Source of the DNA: Spodoptera frugiperda
Lineage: Eukaryota; Arthropoda; Insecta; Lepidoptera; Noctuidae
Direction of reading: 5' to 3'
DNA: 64,000 bases
Assembly (NCBI RefSeq): GCF_023101765.2
Contig: NC_064231.1
Location: forward strand, 8,198,501-8,262,500
The notes beneath the pieces are model-generated. The model did no database searches, was not told the DNA's origin, and saw nothing but the letters and a program-made list of their open reading frames with translations. Of the stretch, positions 36,913 through 48,850 are shown piece by piece. How positions within the stretch are numbered: the first letter of the stretch is position 1; each line of letters opens with the position of its first letter. The position numbers were made by a program, and so were the translations under genes.

Positions 36913-37424
36913 TATATGTGCGTCATATTTATTTATCTTCTTCTGAAACACCATTTGTTTGACCGATATATCAAGCAATGTCACCCATTTACCTATTATT
37001 TATTTATTACATTGACAACTGTCCCACACTCTGTATATTTGGTGTGTTAAATGACGTAACAAATCTAAAACAACTTCTTTGTTTATTTAACTATGAAGCG
37101 TCTTGCACGTGTATGCTAATTTGGTTTTTTTAGATATAACTGTAGTGTTAGCTGGGAATTCTGTGAGTCTGTTTTATTATGTACGGTACCAAATCTTCGT
37201 TCCTTATTTGTGTGAAAAGAGGTCTTTTGTTAGCAGTGGGATAGTTATAGCTTGAAGGTAATGTAATATGCTGTACGTTAGAAAGATTTGAGATTCAGCA
37301 CAAATAGGTGGTTCCGATCAGAGTGATTCGCTTGCGTCATGTTTCGCCAGGTTGTGAGTCAAGTTTGACATCGAGGCTTATGGGAGACACATTTCCCTAG
37401 GCATATTCCGTAACAGGCCTTGCA

Positions 37425-37606
37425 CCACAGGGTCTCCAGAGAGGTCAGGGAGCAGGTTTAATTAGAGGACTCAATGCCCCTTATCGGTGCTTAATAATAA
37501 TAAAAAGGTGCCACCGGGGTGGTTTTAGTGAGGTACAAATCCCACACTCCCTAGTCTTTCTTCCCAAAAAGCTAGGCGTCTTTTGGAGGTTGCCCCCGTC
37601 ATAACC
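37425..37606 (+). repeat. Repeat E, copy 2
   Basis: CAGGGTCTCCAGAGAGGTCA, CACCGGGGTGGTTTTAGTGA and TTGCCCCCGTCATAACC. Confidence 0.5.
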
Positions 37607-38194
37607 GTTTTGAGTCAGGTTACTAGAACCTTAAAGTACTCAAAACATCAGGTGTTACCTGTGTCCATGGTTGTATTCGTTGCATGAAACCAATACGTGT
37701 TAGTCTGATACACGCATATGACGTCTGAAACACACAATACACAAGGGAAAAGCTAATTGTGATTGAAAATGTCCAAGTCGATCTATTTGTAAAACGTTAA
37801 ATATTTTTAATATCATGATAATAACTTTGTAATTTAAGAAAACAAGTAGACACTAAATACCTAACCAATTAATGATTTGTAAAACATACAGTGAATTCAC
37901 TATTCCCTGTGTTTATGATGTCATGTTCAAATGACAGGGTTGACATTTGAAAAATGTGTTTACGTTAAATCTGGCAATCATTGGATTGGATTAACTTTTT
38001 TTTTTGTATAGAATGCCAATATTTTTTTCTCATCTCATGTTTTATAAAAACGTCGATTGACAGTTGTTAGTAAAATTACGCGTTTTATTTTTCAGTGAAA
38101 AGTTGAATTCGACGAATTTTATTTGTTGAAAAATAAATTCGTCACTATGTCATTAGTCTTATGTAATTATATATGAGCCTAATGCCATATCTAT

Positions 38195-38408
38195 ACTAAT
38201 CTATACTAATATTATTAATATTATAAAGATGAAGAGTTTGTTTGTTTGTTTGAACGCGCTAATCTCAGAAACTACTGGTCCGATTTGAATATTTTTTTGT
38301 GTTGGATTTGAATATTTTTTCGTAATTATCGAGGAAGGTTATAGGCTAAATCATCACTTTACGATCAATAGCACAGCGGGCGAAGCCGCACAAAAATAAC
38401 TAGTATTG
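38195..38408 (+). mobile_element. RTE-like retroposon tail, near complete
   Basis: CTATACTAATATTA..., TTTGTTTGAACGCGCTAATC, AAACTACTGGTCCGATTTGA, GAGGAAGGTTATAGGCTA and the end GCGGGCGAAGCCGCAC. Confidence 0.65.
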
Positions 38409-38880
38409 TATAAAGTTGGTTAAAGCCCATGGAATGCCAATTCGAAATTTCCATGCTTAGCCTGAATCGGAATTAAGCACGAAACTTCTAGTCTTCTAAC
38501 ATTAAAAAACATTAAAACAGTTTTAATTTGTCCGTATTTCATAGTTCACAATTATCTACACTCAACGTAGTCTATGATTTACCCAGTAGACCCACTGAGG
38601 TAGAAATGTGAGAAATATCATTAATTGATTGTTACCATGGAAACGGGAAATGAATTCCTAGCGAGTTGTTCGTGTCTTAATGAATGGAGAGTATTTTCCA
38701 TTAGGCTGGTGTTTATTGAAATAAAATGTCGATCCATCAACTTATTGTGCCCAGGGGATTTGAGATTGAAACATCAGATTAAATTGTTGCTGGGAGATGA
38801 AATATGTTACTAGTGGAGTTTTTACGTTGCAATTATTTTTTATACGTGGAAATAAATATAAATCGTTCAGTGATTTTTTT

Positions 38881-39063
38881 TTATTATAACTTTCGTGAAT
38901 TACATACTAAATTAATTATTATTTTATGTTGAGGAACTCAACTAGTTTCAAGCCATGCTAGAGGTTATATTTCGATTCTTGTGTCGCGGAATAGTGCTCA
39001 TGAATATGAGCCCTCGCATGGCAGAAATTAGTCGAGTTCAAGTAAGCCGATAACATAATAATG
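38881..39063. mobile_element. MITE-3, copy 5
   Basis: TTATTATAACTTTCGTGAAT...GTAAGCCGATAACATAATAA. GAACTCAACTAGTTTCAAGC pairs with AGAAATTAGTCGAGTTC. Confidence 0.65.
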
Positions 39064-39370
39064 AATGTTTTTTTGTTTGTACTAATGACAGAATATCGAG
39101 TTTAGGTCTACATTGACAGTCAGAAACTCTTGGTTCGACTTCAAAATAAGGTAAAGAGATTACCTAAAACTGTGTTCATCTCAGCACGGTTATGTAAACA
39201 GTGAAAGCAATTTTATCAACATAAGTTTATGTATCGACTGAACACTCAATATTGTGAAAATTATTAAGCGATTGACACTTTTAGGGTAGAAAATGACTTT
39301 TATCCCGACGACATAAGCAATACCACGAGCGGGAAATTGGTTGATTAATCTATTTTATAACACGCACAAC

Positions 39371-39601
39371 GACACGCCTTTATCACCGAAGGGGTAGGCA
39401 GAGATGAACATTACGGCACGTAATGGCGCTATACAATGTACACTCACTTTTCACCATTTGTGTTATACGTCACATGTAATAGGGGGTGAGCCTATTGCCA
39501 TATACTGGGCAGCTGAGAGATTTTGGATAATCCGAAAAAAACCCGAGTAATGCTTTGCCCGACTCGGGAATCGAACCCGAGATCGACCAACGAAACAGTC
39601 T
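39371..39601 (-). mobile_element. tRNA-derived SINE A, reversed, with intact B box
   Basis: GACACGCCTTTATCACCGAA, TTCACCATTTGTGTTATA, GTAATGCTTTGCCC and GGGAATCGAACCCGAG (reversed B box). The extreme head is lost. Confidence 0.7.
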
Positions 39602-40073
39602 ATTTTATAATATTTTTGGTAACATTTGCATTTTATAATTCTGCTTGATCGTTTCAACAGAAGTGCGAGCGTGTAAATATGAGCTAAGTTATTCTAATAA
39701 AACCTGGCTATAAAGCAGGTTCAAATGTGGAAACTTGGCTAATTTGCATGTAAAAAGCGATGAAAAGCTTGACATGCAGATCAATACCCTCTAAACAGGC
39801 CACGACTTGATTATACTGTGTTGGCACAAACCTTTCCGTCACTCTTTTTCATTTAATGACGTCACGAACTTTATAGGTGCCTGATGTGATTCGCTGAGAG
39901 GAACATTAAACCTTTTTTTGAGCGCCATCTGCAAAACAAACACGTTGATAGCTAGACAAGATTAAATGTCAAAATGCCACGATGGAATGATCGTTTGAAA
40001 CGGTTATTTTGTTTTGTCGTAGCCATTGTCAATGTATAGTTTACAATTTGTATTTTTCGATGTACTTACATCG

Positions 40074-40238
40074 ACATTTCACCATTTGTGTTATAAGAAG
40101 GCTCACCACCTATTACATGACTCCTATACGACAAATGGTGAAATGTAGCTGTACATTGTATTGCGGCATTACGTGCCGTAATGTGCACCTCTGCCTTTCC
40201 CTTCGGGGATAAAAGGCGTGACGTTGCATTGCATTGTA
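40074..40238 (+). mobile_element. SINE A pieces in inverted arrangement
   Basis: 40100-40238 is a forward tail (GGCTCACCACCTATTACATG, GGCATTACGTGCCGTAATG, GGCGTGACGTTGC). Just before it, CATTTCACCATTTGTGTTAT is the same element reversed, making a short palindrome. Confidence 0.55.
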
Positions 40239-40710
40239 TTTTTCAATACCTACAAAGTTGATGTGACTTGAACAAGCCGTATTCAAGTAATTATAATAAT
40301 CTCTAATCTCATGTCTTAATCTTCGACAACCCAATAATCTAAGGACCCAACCAACCCAACTCCAGGTCCGATTGTTTATCTCTAAACAATCTTTCCACTA
40401 GATAGATTTCCTTTAGCGATGTACCTACCAAAATGTCAATAAACTCTCAAGTAGGTACAGACAGCGTGAAACTTTGCAGACAACTTTTTGTTAGGCGGTA
40501 ACAATGAGAAATATACAATCGCAATAATTGAAAAGAGTTTTGTGTGACTGCTTCGGTGTAATAAAATATTTTGAGTTCCATTCCCTGATCGAACAAAGTT
40601 TTATTGGGTTTTTCTTCTCTCATTGTGAAGTTGGTGTAGAATGAGGTTTGTAGATGGCCATGAACTTGCATTGGGTAAAAAAGATGTAGTGAAAAGGGCA
40701 ACTATAATAA

Positions 40711-40798
40711 CGACATACGGACGGACGGACGGACAGACAGACATGACGAATCTATAAGGGTTTCGTTTTTTGCTATTTGGTTACAGAACCCTAAAAAG
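40711..40798 (+). repeat. (GGAC)n microsatellite at an RTE-like tail
   Basis: GGACGGACGGACGGACAGAC, then TGACGAATCTATAAGGGTTT and TTTGGTTACAGAACCCTAAA, a common moth retroposon end. Confidence 0.6.
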
Positions 40799-41009
40799 TG
40801 TGGAAAGCGATGTATTTCTACTTTAATAGTGAAGGTATGATTAAATAGACATCTGAATAGGGTGCAAGATAAACTTTGAAAACCATATTTGCCTATTAGT
40901 ATTTTATATTTTCATAAAATTTAGATTTTTCTCCTTATAACAATTAACATACATTTGTGTCGTACTCGTACATAGTCTATCATTTTAGCGGATTTTTTAA
41001 AATCAGACG

Positions 41010-41134
41010 TTAACTGCCATATTTAAAGTCATTTATAGATTACTTTATCCAGTAATTAGCAATTGTTTTCGATACAAAATCTTTACTAAGGAATAGTTTA
41101 TGTAATCATTAAATATCTCTGCGTGCAACTGTTA
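41010..41134. mobile_element. MITE-2, copy 6
   Basis: TAACTGCCATATTTAAAGTC...AAATATCTCTGCGTGCAACTGTTA. Confidence 0.6.
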
Positions 41135-41605
41135 GCAGTAAGAACTCCCACACCAAAATGATTCCATAGCATTGAAATTGAAAACGACACATTAACACCC
41201 TACCTTTATCTGATGCCATCGGAATCCGAACAAAGGGTATCTTCTAAATGAAATTTCCAGCCAGGACGTTTCTATTCATTTGGTTAGTGAGTGTTCAATC
41301 AAATGCTTGATAGCGCTGTGCTGGGTCGAAGGAGGTTTCTTATCATTTTGATACTGGCTGCTTTTACTATAATTGATTTAGTGTACTGACGCCAAAGGGT
41401 CGGGGCCCTGCATTTTTAATAAAAGAATACCTAATTGCTTTCCATGTATTGAGGTGAACAAGCTTTAGAATTTAAATTAGTTTAGTACGCGCATAGCGTG
41501 TGTGGCTTATGAACTATGTAAAGTAGGATTACGTCGTGTTTTTTGCTTTCACCAAGTAATATAAATTCAAATGTATTTTCTTTAGATAGGGGTACATTAG
41601 TATGG

Positions 41606-41676
41606 TATTACAAGATACCTCATAGTATGAGGTATCTTGTAATAGTATGCCTCATAGTATGAGGTATCTTGTAATA
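41606..41676. repeat. Perfect palindrome plus repeated half
   Basis: 19-bp perfect arms (41606-41624, 41626-41644) around one base. The 27-bp stretch 41618-41644 recurs at 41650-41676. Confidence 0.85.
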
Positions 41677-41937
41677 CGAGTATACTCGCCCTTATTAAAT
41701 GAGTTTCGTAATATAAATGGAAAAAATAAGTAAAGTAAATACAGTCATGATACGTACATTATAAAAACAGCGTCAAGTTACTCAAGATACGATGCCTTTT
41801 CACGTAATCTCGAGGATAGCACATTATGGAAGCGGTATAAAATATAAGATTTTCTTGAAAAGGAATTCCTTTGAATAGACCTTGATTGAATGAATCCTAA
41901 GATACTAAAAAGCCTACCTTTTTACATACATATGTAT

Positions 41938-42080
41938 GTACGTATCAAGACTAACTTCTGTCCGCAACTTCGTTCATATGGAATAGTGTCTTTAGGTAGA
42001 TTAGCTGTAGAACAAAAAAAGTTTCATTCGAATCCGTTCATTTGTTCTCAAGATTAGCGCGTGCAAACAGCAAACATATA
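41938..42080 (-). repeat. RTE-like tail, reversed
   Basis: Reversed motifs: TAACTTCTGTCCGCAACTTC at the end side and TCAAGATTAGCGCGTGCAAA at the start side. Confidence 0.45.
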
Positions 42081-42103
42081 ATTTTCAAAATTTTAGCTGT
42101 TAA

Positions 42104-42200
42104 TGGCAACAGGCTCACCCCATTACATGGGACCTATAACACAAATGGTGAAAAGTGGGTATACATTGTATAGTGGCATTACGTGCCGTAATGTGCCTAT
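42104..42200 (+). repeat. SINE A fragment
   Basis: GGCAACAGGCTCACCCCATT, CACAAATGGTGAAAAGTGGG, CATTACGTGCCGTAATGTGC. Confidence 0.6.
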
Positions 42201-42223
42201 AAATTTAGTGTTAAAACAGGTCT

Positions 42224-42547
42224 CTAGAAATTCTAGGAAAGAATAAACTGAGTTAGTAGTAGGAAGTAAGAAGTTCAATTAAGTTTGGTCTGTCGTCAAG
42301 CATTTAAGAATTATTTGAAAGGCAAATTAAATAAATTTATAAATAGTAACGGGAGTTATTAATATTTGAGAAATGTTCGAATACGCGGATGTTGGTGCTT
42401 CTGAGTAAATATTTGGTTTTGATGAAGAAAATTAAAATTACGAAACAAACAATATGAATTAGAGTTGTCACTAGAAATTCTAGGAAAGAATAAACTGATT
42501 TGGTCGTGTAGGAAGTAAGAAGTTCAATTAAGTTTGGTCTGTCGTCA
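42224..42547 (+). repeat. Direct duplication, ~76-bp units 247 bp apart
   Basis: 42224-42298 and 42471-42547 share CTAGAAATTCTAGGAAAGAA and GTTTGGTCTGTCGTCA with few differences. Confidence 0.75.
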
Positions 42548-43126
42548 GTTGAGGTTGAAGTGGGTTCCTAATTAGATACCTACAGTAAGACGAGACACAG
42601 GATCACTGTGAACTGTGACGTAACAAGTTCTTCAAGTGCGGCCGCGGTTGTCAGGTGCTTTGATTCGTTTGTTGTATTATTTGTTTCGGCAGTTGTATTT
42701 TCTTTTTTTAATTTGCTTATACATGAATTTTAATTCAATTCAATTATATTAAGAATTTTCCATGTTAGAGTTATAGATAATGACGACAGTTCACAAGTTG
42801 ATGGTAAAAATTATGATTTAGTGTAAATGATCCTGTAGATATAGTAAGAATGTGTTTTACAGCGAAGTATATATTTTAAATGTAAACTATATTTCAGAAA
42901 GAGACTGTGTACTCATTTAATTAGTCTCATACACAATACTAAAGTCATGAACATGTCTATAGAAGTACTTTGGATCAGTGTTTTGTATAACCAATATCAG
43001 TCCCACGTGGGCGCCAATACCCGTCTTAACTTTATTTTTGTGATATTCAAAGAAATCCATTTGTAATTGAATTTCTATTTAAAATATTTAAAAAATGTGT
43101 TAATAATAACCACATATGTCACACAG

Positions 43127-43292
43127 AACACGGCACATCACACTTGTGGGGTGCCAACAACAGTCGTCGCGGTTGGAGTCGCAAGCGCACCTCGGCGCCA
43201 CAGATGAGCAACGTTCACGGGTCTATGCCGCGGGTGGCGCTAGTGTTGCGGTCTCGACGGAGCTGGCCTGTTGCCCCACAGTCATGTAGAAG
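43127..43292 (+). CDS. Second coding exon of the same unrecognised gene
   Basis: Exon of 166 bp between a CACACAG acceptor and an AG|GTGAGT donor (43293). Joined to the phase-1 end at 35370 it is open throughout, giving 55 residues beginning QHGTSHLWGANNSRRGW and ending in a phase-2 split Arg/Ser-type codon. The other possible acceptor (CAACAACAG, 43135-43143) would hit a stop in this frame, which supports the chosen one. The peptide is rich in Arg, Ser and Trp (WSRKRTSAP; RSRRSWPV) with no visible domain; such stretches are often phosphorylated, but that is only inference. High GC contrasts with the flanks. The acceptor has a weak pyrimidine tract. No continuation exon was found before 64000. 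A LINE tail lies 170 bp beyond the donor. Confidence 0.6.
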
Positions 43293-43464
43293 GTGAGTAA
43301 TTAAATGAAATAGTTATAAATAGTAAATATAGTCCATGCGTGACGAAATGAAATTATGATCATTATACAAATTGTCGAATTTTGAATTTGCGTGACTTCA
43401 GTATATTGTTATGGATAAGTCTAGAAAAACTGAAATATACTTATAGTTAAGTAATCATACATGC

Positions 43465-43543
43465 TATATCGTAGGCCACATCATCACTTACCACCAGACG
43501 AGATAGCGGCCAAAAGTCGACCCATCGAATATTAAAAAAAAAA
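43465..43543 (+). mobile_element. LINE (RTAREWN type) tail with poly(A)
   Basis: ATATCGTAGGCCACATCATC, GACGAGATAGCGGCC, GTCGACCCATCGAATATT and A11. Confidence 0.6.
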
Positions 43544-43617
43544 AGTTACTATAAAGCTCTGTTAATAAATATTGAAATAGAGAAAGGTATACAGTGTACT
43601 AATACGATTCAAGGCGT

Positions 43618-43832
43618 TTTTTTATTGTTAAATGGGCCGACGTTTGGCCGCTATCTCGCCTGATGATAATGCGGCCTACGATGGAGCACGTCTGCCCATA
43701 AGCAACCTATTCACTCGGGCTTTGAAGACACCCAGGTTATACCCATCAGGAAACACAGACTCCGGCTAGGAGTTCCACTCCCTAGCAGTTCGCACAAGGA
43801 AGCTTGAAGCGAAGCGCTGGTGTTTCAACAGT
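43618..43832 (-). mobile_element. 3' end of LINE (RTAREWN type), opposite orientation
   Basis: The minus strand encodes RTAREWNS-stop-PESVFPDGYNLG and then FKARVNRLLMGRRAPS-stop in the same frame, so one nonsense codon breaks an otherwise intact ORF2 C-terminus. Tail ends GTCGGCCCAT. Confidence 0.7.
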
Positions 43833-46322
43833 GGTCTATCAACACACAGCGTACCTTATTTCCCTAATCTAACGCAATAGTTTATAAATCAGTTTAGAAA
43901 CATTAGCGACATACTAGTATACGATAATATCATCCACTTAACCCTACTTAAAAGTCAAGGAGGTTGGAAGTTGCCAAGAAGGCTGGCTGGATATAGCGCT
44001 TTAGTAAGCGCTAAGTAAACACTTTCCTAAATAAGTTGTAGGTAGTATTAAATTCAGAATTTAAATGTATTGTCTTCCTTGCGATTTTAGATAAGCATTT
44101 GATAAAATCTTTAATAACACCTATTAAAAGGGTCTTTGTGTCCGTCTTGTGGATTTTTTAAAATATTAGACATACAGTACATATTTATTGTTTTTTTATG
44201 GATACAAATTCTTTTGACGATATATTGATTTAAAATGTCGCGTGACGTCACTTCTAGGTTCATTTTATACGTAGAAATTACGCATTTGCTCCCACTCCTA
44301 AACTTTGATTCGTTTTATCTAAGTATTGTTATCTTATATGACAAAATGAAAAAAAAATACGTATCTAATATTTTTTTCATTACTTAACTGATTGACTAAA
44401 TAGATATAAAATTTTCGTACCCCTGTTATTGTGGCTGTTTAACATGTCCATTTTGTATATGAGTTTGTTGTCAGGTCTCGCAAAGTTCCTAATATAACTT
44501 TAGACTGAAATTAATTTATCCTTTTAACTAATTAACTGTTCAGATACAGTTGTAATATGTTTTCGATTTTGTTGTATAGTACCTATGTTAAATCTAAATA
44601 CAGATTTTACGACATGACATATGAAACCGACATAAGCAAATATAATAAATGGAAATGATGTAAACATTGATAGAAATACTGTGTCTGCCAGAAGTAGATC
44701 TACCAGATGTTTCTCTTATAATAAAATATTACGCATTTCATGGGTTAGCAACAAAGTTGTCACTGTCTGTATTTATAACGTGTAAAACTAAGAATTGAGA
44801 CATACTGAGTCATATTTTCCCTTTTAATTACCCCTTAAAGCTTTTAATTATATGTACCTAATGATGGTAATCATAATCATAATACATATTTAGTGCTACC
44901 GAAAATTAAGACAATCACAAGAGCACTTGGCTTTGGCTCGTCCTAACTCTCGAAATTCGAAGAAATAAGAAAAAGAATAATAATAATGTAATTCTAAACC
45001 CGGGGTGTTTCTTAAAAAAACTTTCACCGATATTTAACAAATCATTATTGTCATCCTTATTTTATTGGATTGGTTGAGAGCAATGACACGGCTTAATTTA
45101 TTTAAAACCAAATTTTGTGACGCCGTTAACATTTTGTTTTTGGAGAATCAGCCATGATTCTATTGATGATGTTGATAATTTCCATGATACTCGTACCTTA
45201 TTGGTTTGCTTATTAAAATTTTGGTCTTCGTCCTAACTATACATTTGGGTTTTACACCAAAAGTAAAGGCGCAAAATTGGACTGGAAAATTATGTTGACT
45301 TGTAGTATCATTAAAAATCTCCTGGGAACCATCTAGAGCAGCGTGATTATTCTCTAAACGGATATATTTTGTAAATTACGCACCTTCACACAGGAAACTC
45401 ATATCCTCCAAAGAAATATGTGTTAAGGGTCATATTTATGTCTAAAAGCATTCGTATTCACGTATCTCAAACGTGCCTCATTGGCTTCAGCTCATGGTTC
45501 CTGCTTCGATTCCAAAACTGGAAAAAATAATGGGTCTTCATTAACAGCATGGAGTTTGGCATTTGGCAAAATTTTATCCATATTCAAAGAATCTGGTAGC
45601 ATAATTATTAAAAAAAAAAGAATGATAAGAGCTCACCAGACAAGAGTAACCTAAGCAGGTAGTACTTAACTAGCACGTCCTCATGCGGTGCTGACAAAGT
45701 GGAGAACTTTTTAGAAACGTGTAAAGAAAAGTCAGCTCTCGCACTTACTATTTCGGCATAAATTAGCTCACACAATACTCGCTCTATGTCTGAACTGTAG
45801 GACTTTGTACTACGTGCGTAACTAAGTCTTAGAACACAAGACTGAGGTATATTCCTAATTAGTTTTTTAGTAATTTGCACACCATAAAAGTAAAATGGCG
45901 TTGCTTGACCGAAACATAATTTTCTTTAACACTACCCTAGTGGATAGCTTAGCCAAATTACATCAACTTAACTAAATCTCTAGAGTAAAACTTCCTTTAA
46001 ATTACACGTGCCTCGCAATTTAAACTGTGTTTAACTCAACTAACTCTGTTTATCTATGTAATTAATTAATGTCTAAGTCAGTTGCCGCTCCATCGATTAA
46101 ACTCACTGGTCCGTTGGAACCATAAATGAGAAGCAATATTAAGGCGTCAACGCTTGCCTCTATCGAGTTGACATTTTCCAATAATCTCTAAAAAGGTCAA
46201 GTAGGTGATAACGTTTTATTTATTAGTAAACGCGGCATAATTAACGCCCACTATGTTCACAGATTTATTAAGTGGGGATTTATTAAGGGTTAAGGTGAAT
46301 TCTGCTTATAGGGAAGATGTGA
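43833..46322. other. Presumed intron or intergenic DNA, nothing recognised
   Basis: Follows the second coding exon of the plus gene. A 90-codon minus frame (45608-45880) has no domain or splice signal. Confidence 0.4.
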
Positions 46323-46535
46323 CTGTGTTTAGTTGTTCGTTGTATAAAGACTTTTCAACAAATAACTATTCCTGACAGATAATAAAAGACCTTAAAATAG
46401 TGTGTAGTAAAACTTTATTTTAACTAACAACTAAAACTGTGTGTTTGGTTGTCTGTTGTATGAAGACTGTTCAACAAATAACGATTCTTGACAGTTATAA
46501 AAGACCTTGAATTATTATGAAGTAAAACTAAATTT
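46323..46535 (+). repeat. Local direct duplication, 114-bp period
   Basis: 46323-46421 and 46437-46535 share TTCAACAAATAAC, CTTGACAG-type and TAAAAGACCTT blocks. Confidence 0.7.
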
Positions 46536-47166
46536 TCCTTCCAAAATTATGGTAACAATTTTCAAATCAAGGTAATAAGGGGATTTATTTTTCTATGATA
46601 TTTAAATAAATATCACGTTTAAACAAACCTTCGATTCCTATTATTAAAAAAGTTTTAATGTGATTTTGAATTTGGAACTTAACTTTTCTATTACAGATAA
46701 CAATAAAAAGGAAATTGAAATTCGTAAATTAAATTGGTTTTGAGAGAGCGATACTCACCTTGAATCTGTCGAATTTTTGAAAGGTTATTTAATAAAATAT
46801 TATATTCTCATAGAAGGGTATGAATAAAGCCTACTTTTCATAGATAAATGTCGAGCTTTGATAGTATATATCGGCTGGGTACTTAAATCACCTACTAACG
46901 AGGTAACTTAATTCTTCCTTGTTGTACAAAAGGTCGATAAAAAATCTATAGGTGCTTGTAGTCTGCAACAGATACCTAGTTAGTATTATTAATTATCCAG
47001 GAGTATAATACTGAAACAAAAGGTAATACTGATACTGAAATAATAAAATAAACTCAACTATTTGATATTTGAAACAAGTCAAATCCTACAAACCGTAAGA
47101 CCAACATTCCATAAACAATTCCTTCCTAAATACTCTCTTCGCAGCCTACATGTCAAGTCAACTAAT

Positions 47167-47650
47167 GTTGACATCACTATACATATGAGACATACTATAG
47201 AGTTGTAGAGACACAATTCTTGATTGCCGTATACTATAAAATAATCATTGTAATTCAATAAAATATTAATATATCAATTCTAAGTATTAATTGTAGGTTA
47301 TTAAAGAGATCCAATTATCCTAGTAATTAATATGATATTTTCGATTCATGTGTACACTGTTGTGCGAGACTAGACTGCAAACATTATTTGGACCACATAA
47401 TTTTTTATACTTAATAAGTCGGCAATTGGCTACCAACTAGAATAGTAGTAAACAACGACATATTAAAAATGAAATTGACATACATATTTTGGGGTCGAAA
47501 GCTACAGCCAGACCTTACAAGCCATTAACATAAACCCTTCAAGTTAACCAGTTATTCTCCTTGTTGACATCACTATACACTTTATGCGACATACTATAGA
47601 GCTGTAGACACATCGTTCTTGATTGCCACATGCCATAAAACAATTACTGC
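47167..47650 (+). repeat. Dispersed direct duplication, ~86 bp, 395 bp apart
   Basis: 47167-47250 and 47562-47650 share TGTTGACATCACTATACA, GACATACTATAGAG and TCTTGATTGCC. Confidence 0.7.
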
Positions 47651-48710
47651 GGGCAATGTGGTGGTTAACAACCCGACTAGAGAGGGGACAACGTCTCATA
47701 CTGCGAAAGGTATTTAAATAAGATGTTTTGTCTTTGAGGTAATGTGGCTTCGTGTATTTGTGTGTTTATATACAATGGATAAGTTTTTATATGAGAATTT
47801 GGTGTATCTGTTCTTGTTTAAATATAGTCGTTAGTTTAGTTTTTTGTGCTATTTTGGGAGTGTTATTGCGAAATAAAATAAAATCAAATCTAAATAATAG
47901 GGCCCATAGTTGGAACATATTGCTGTAAAACTGTCGACCAAATTGTACACTATGGATGCATTAAAGTGATTTGATTTGATTTGAATCTTGTTACATAAAT
48001 GGCTTATTAGATGCGACTTTGTTTTGATTTGTTGAATTTATATTTTAAGTAATACAGTTATGAAAAAGGAAAGAAAAATACAGAGAAACCTTTTACTCAC
48101 TCGTTTGTAACACCTGTCACTTTACCATGTATTTTCCTGTTAAAAATACGTAGTTAAATTTTATGAATATTAATACGTATTAAAACCTGTACATCCATAT
48201 AATATGACTACAACTCAATTTATTACTCAGTAAAATTGAATTTTAAATCTGATAAATCAGCTTTTCCCGTATTTTAACAGAGAATATTGCAATACTTAGC
48301 TGTTGTACGTACATTCGTGTTGAATGTGTTGTCACAAACACATCTGTTTGTGATGGACGTAATAAGTAAAATGGCATCGTGCGTGACGTTATTTTAAAAT
48401 GAACCTTCATCTTGTTCAAATTGAATTGTAATTTAAATGCGTTTTTTCTCATTTTTTTCGCTTATTATTTTACATTTAAATTGTCCTTTTTTATGAATTA
48501 TGTTTTCTTAAATTTCAATTTGAGCTTGAGATGTGTGTTTTAGATATCATTTTCTTTTTCAATACATGTTGGTGTCAGATGAATGTGTAATTGAATTCTA
48601 TTATTTATCTGTATTGTCATTATGTAATGTCAAAATAAAGTTATGAGTTGAGTTGTAGGCAATTAAACTTACTTTATAGTATTTTTTTTAAATAACTTTG
48701 CCCTCCCATA

Positions 48711-48850
48711 AGAATTTTCTCCTGTGTCGTGTGTGTGTCCATGAACATACAAGTTCACATACACAAGACATTCAGACCCCGTGCAGGAATCGAACCCGTG
48801 ACACGTTGCGCGGCAGCCGATTGTCCAACTACTGCGTCAACCGTACCGCC
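48711..48850 (-). mobile_element. tRNA-like SINE B, reversed, head intact
   Basis: TCTCCTGTGTCGTGTG, GCAGGAATCGAACCCGTGAC (B box reversed), GCGCGGCAGCC and ACTGCGTCAACCGTACCG. A GTACCGCCAAATAT duplicate follows. Confidence 0.65.

Larger units (their letters stand above)
35371..43126 (+). other. 7.76-kb intron between the two coding exons
   Basis: Bounded by GTAAGT and CACACAG. It contains LINE-tail retroposons, SINEs, MITEs, a perfect palindrome at 41606-41644 and a local duplication at 42224-42547, each listed separately. No additional exon was recognised. Confidence 0.55.

Noticed and set aside
42224..42547. LTR retrotransposon
   Set aside because: The repeats lack TG...CA ends, and no primer-binding site, polypurine tract or coding interior is present.
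43135..43143. Alternative acceptor CAACAACAG for the second exon
   Set aside because: Gives a stop codon in the frame set by the first exon.
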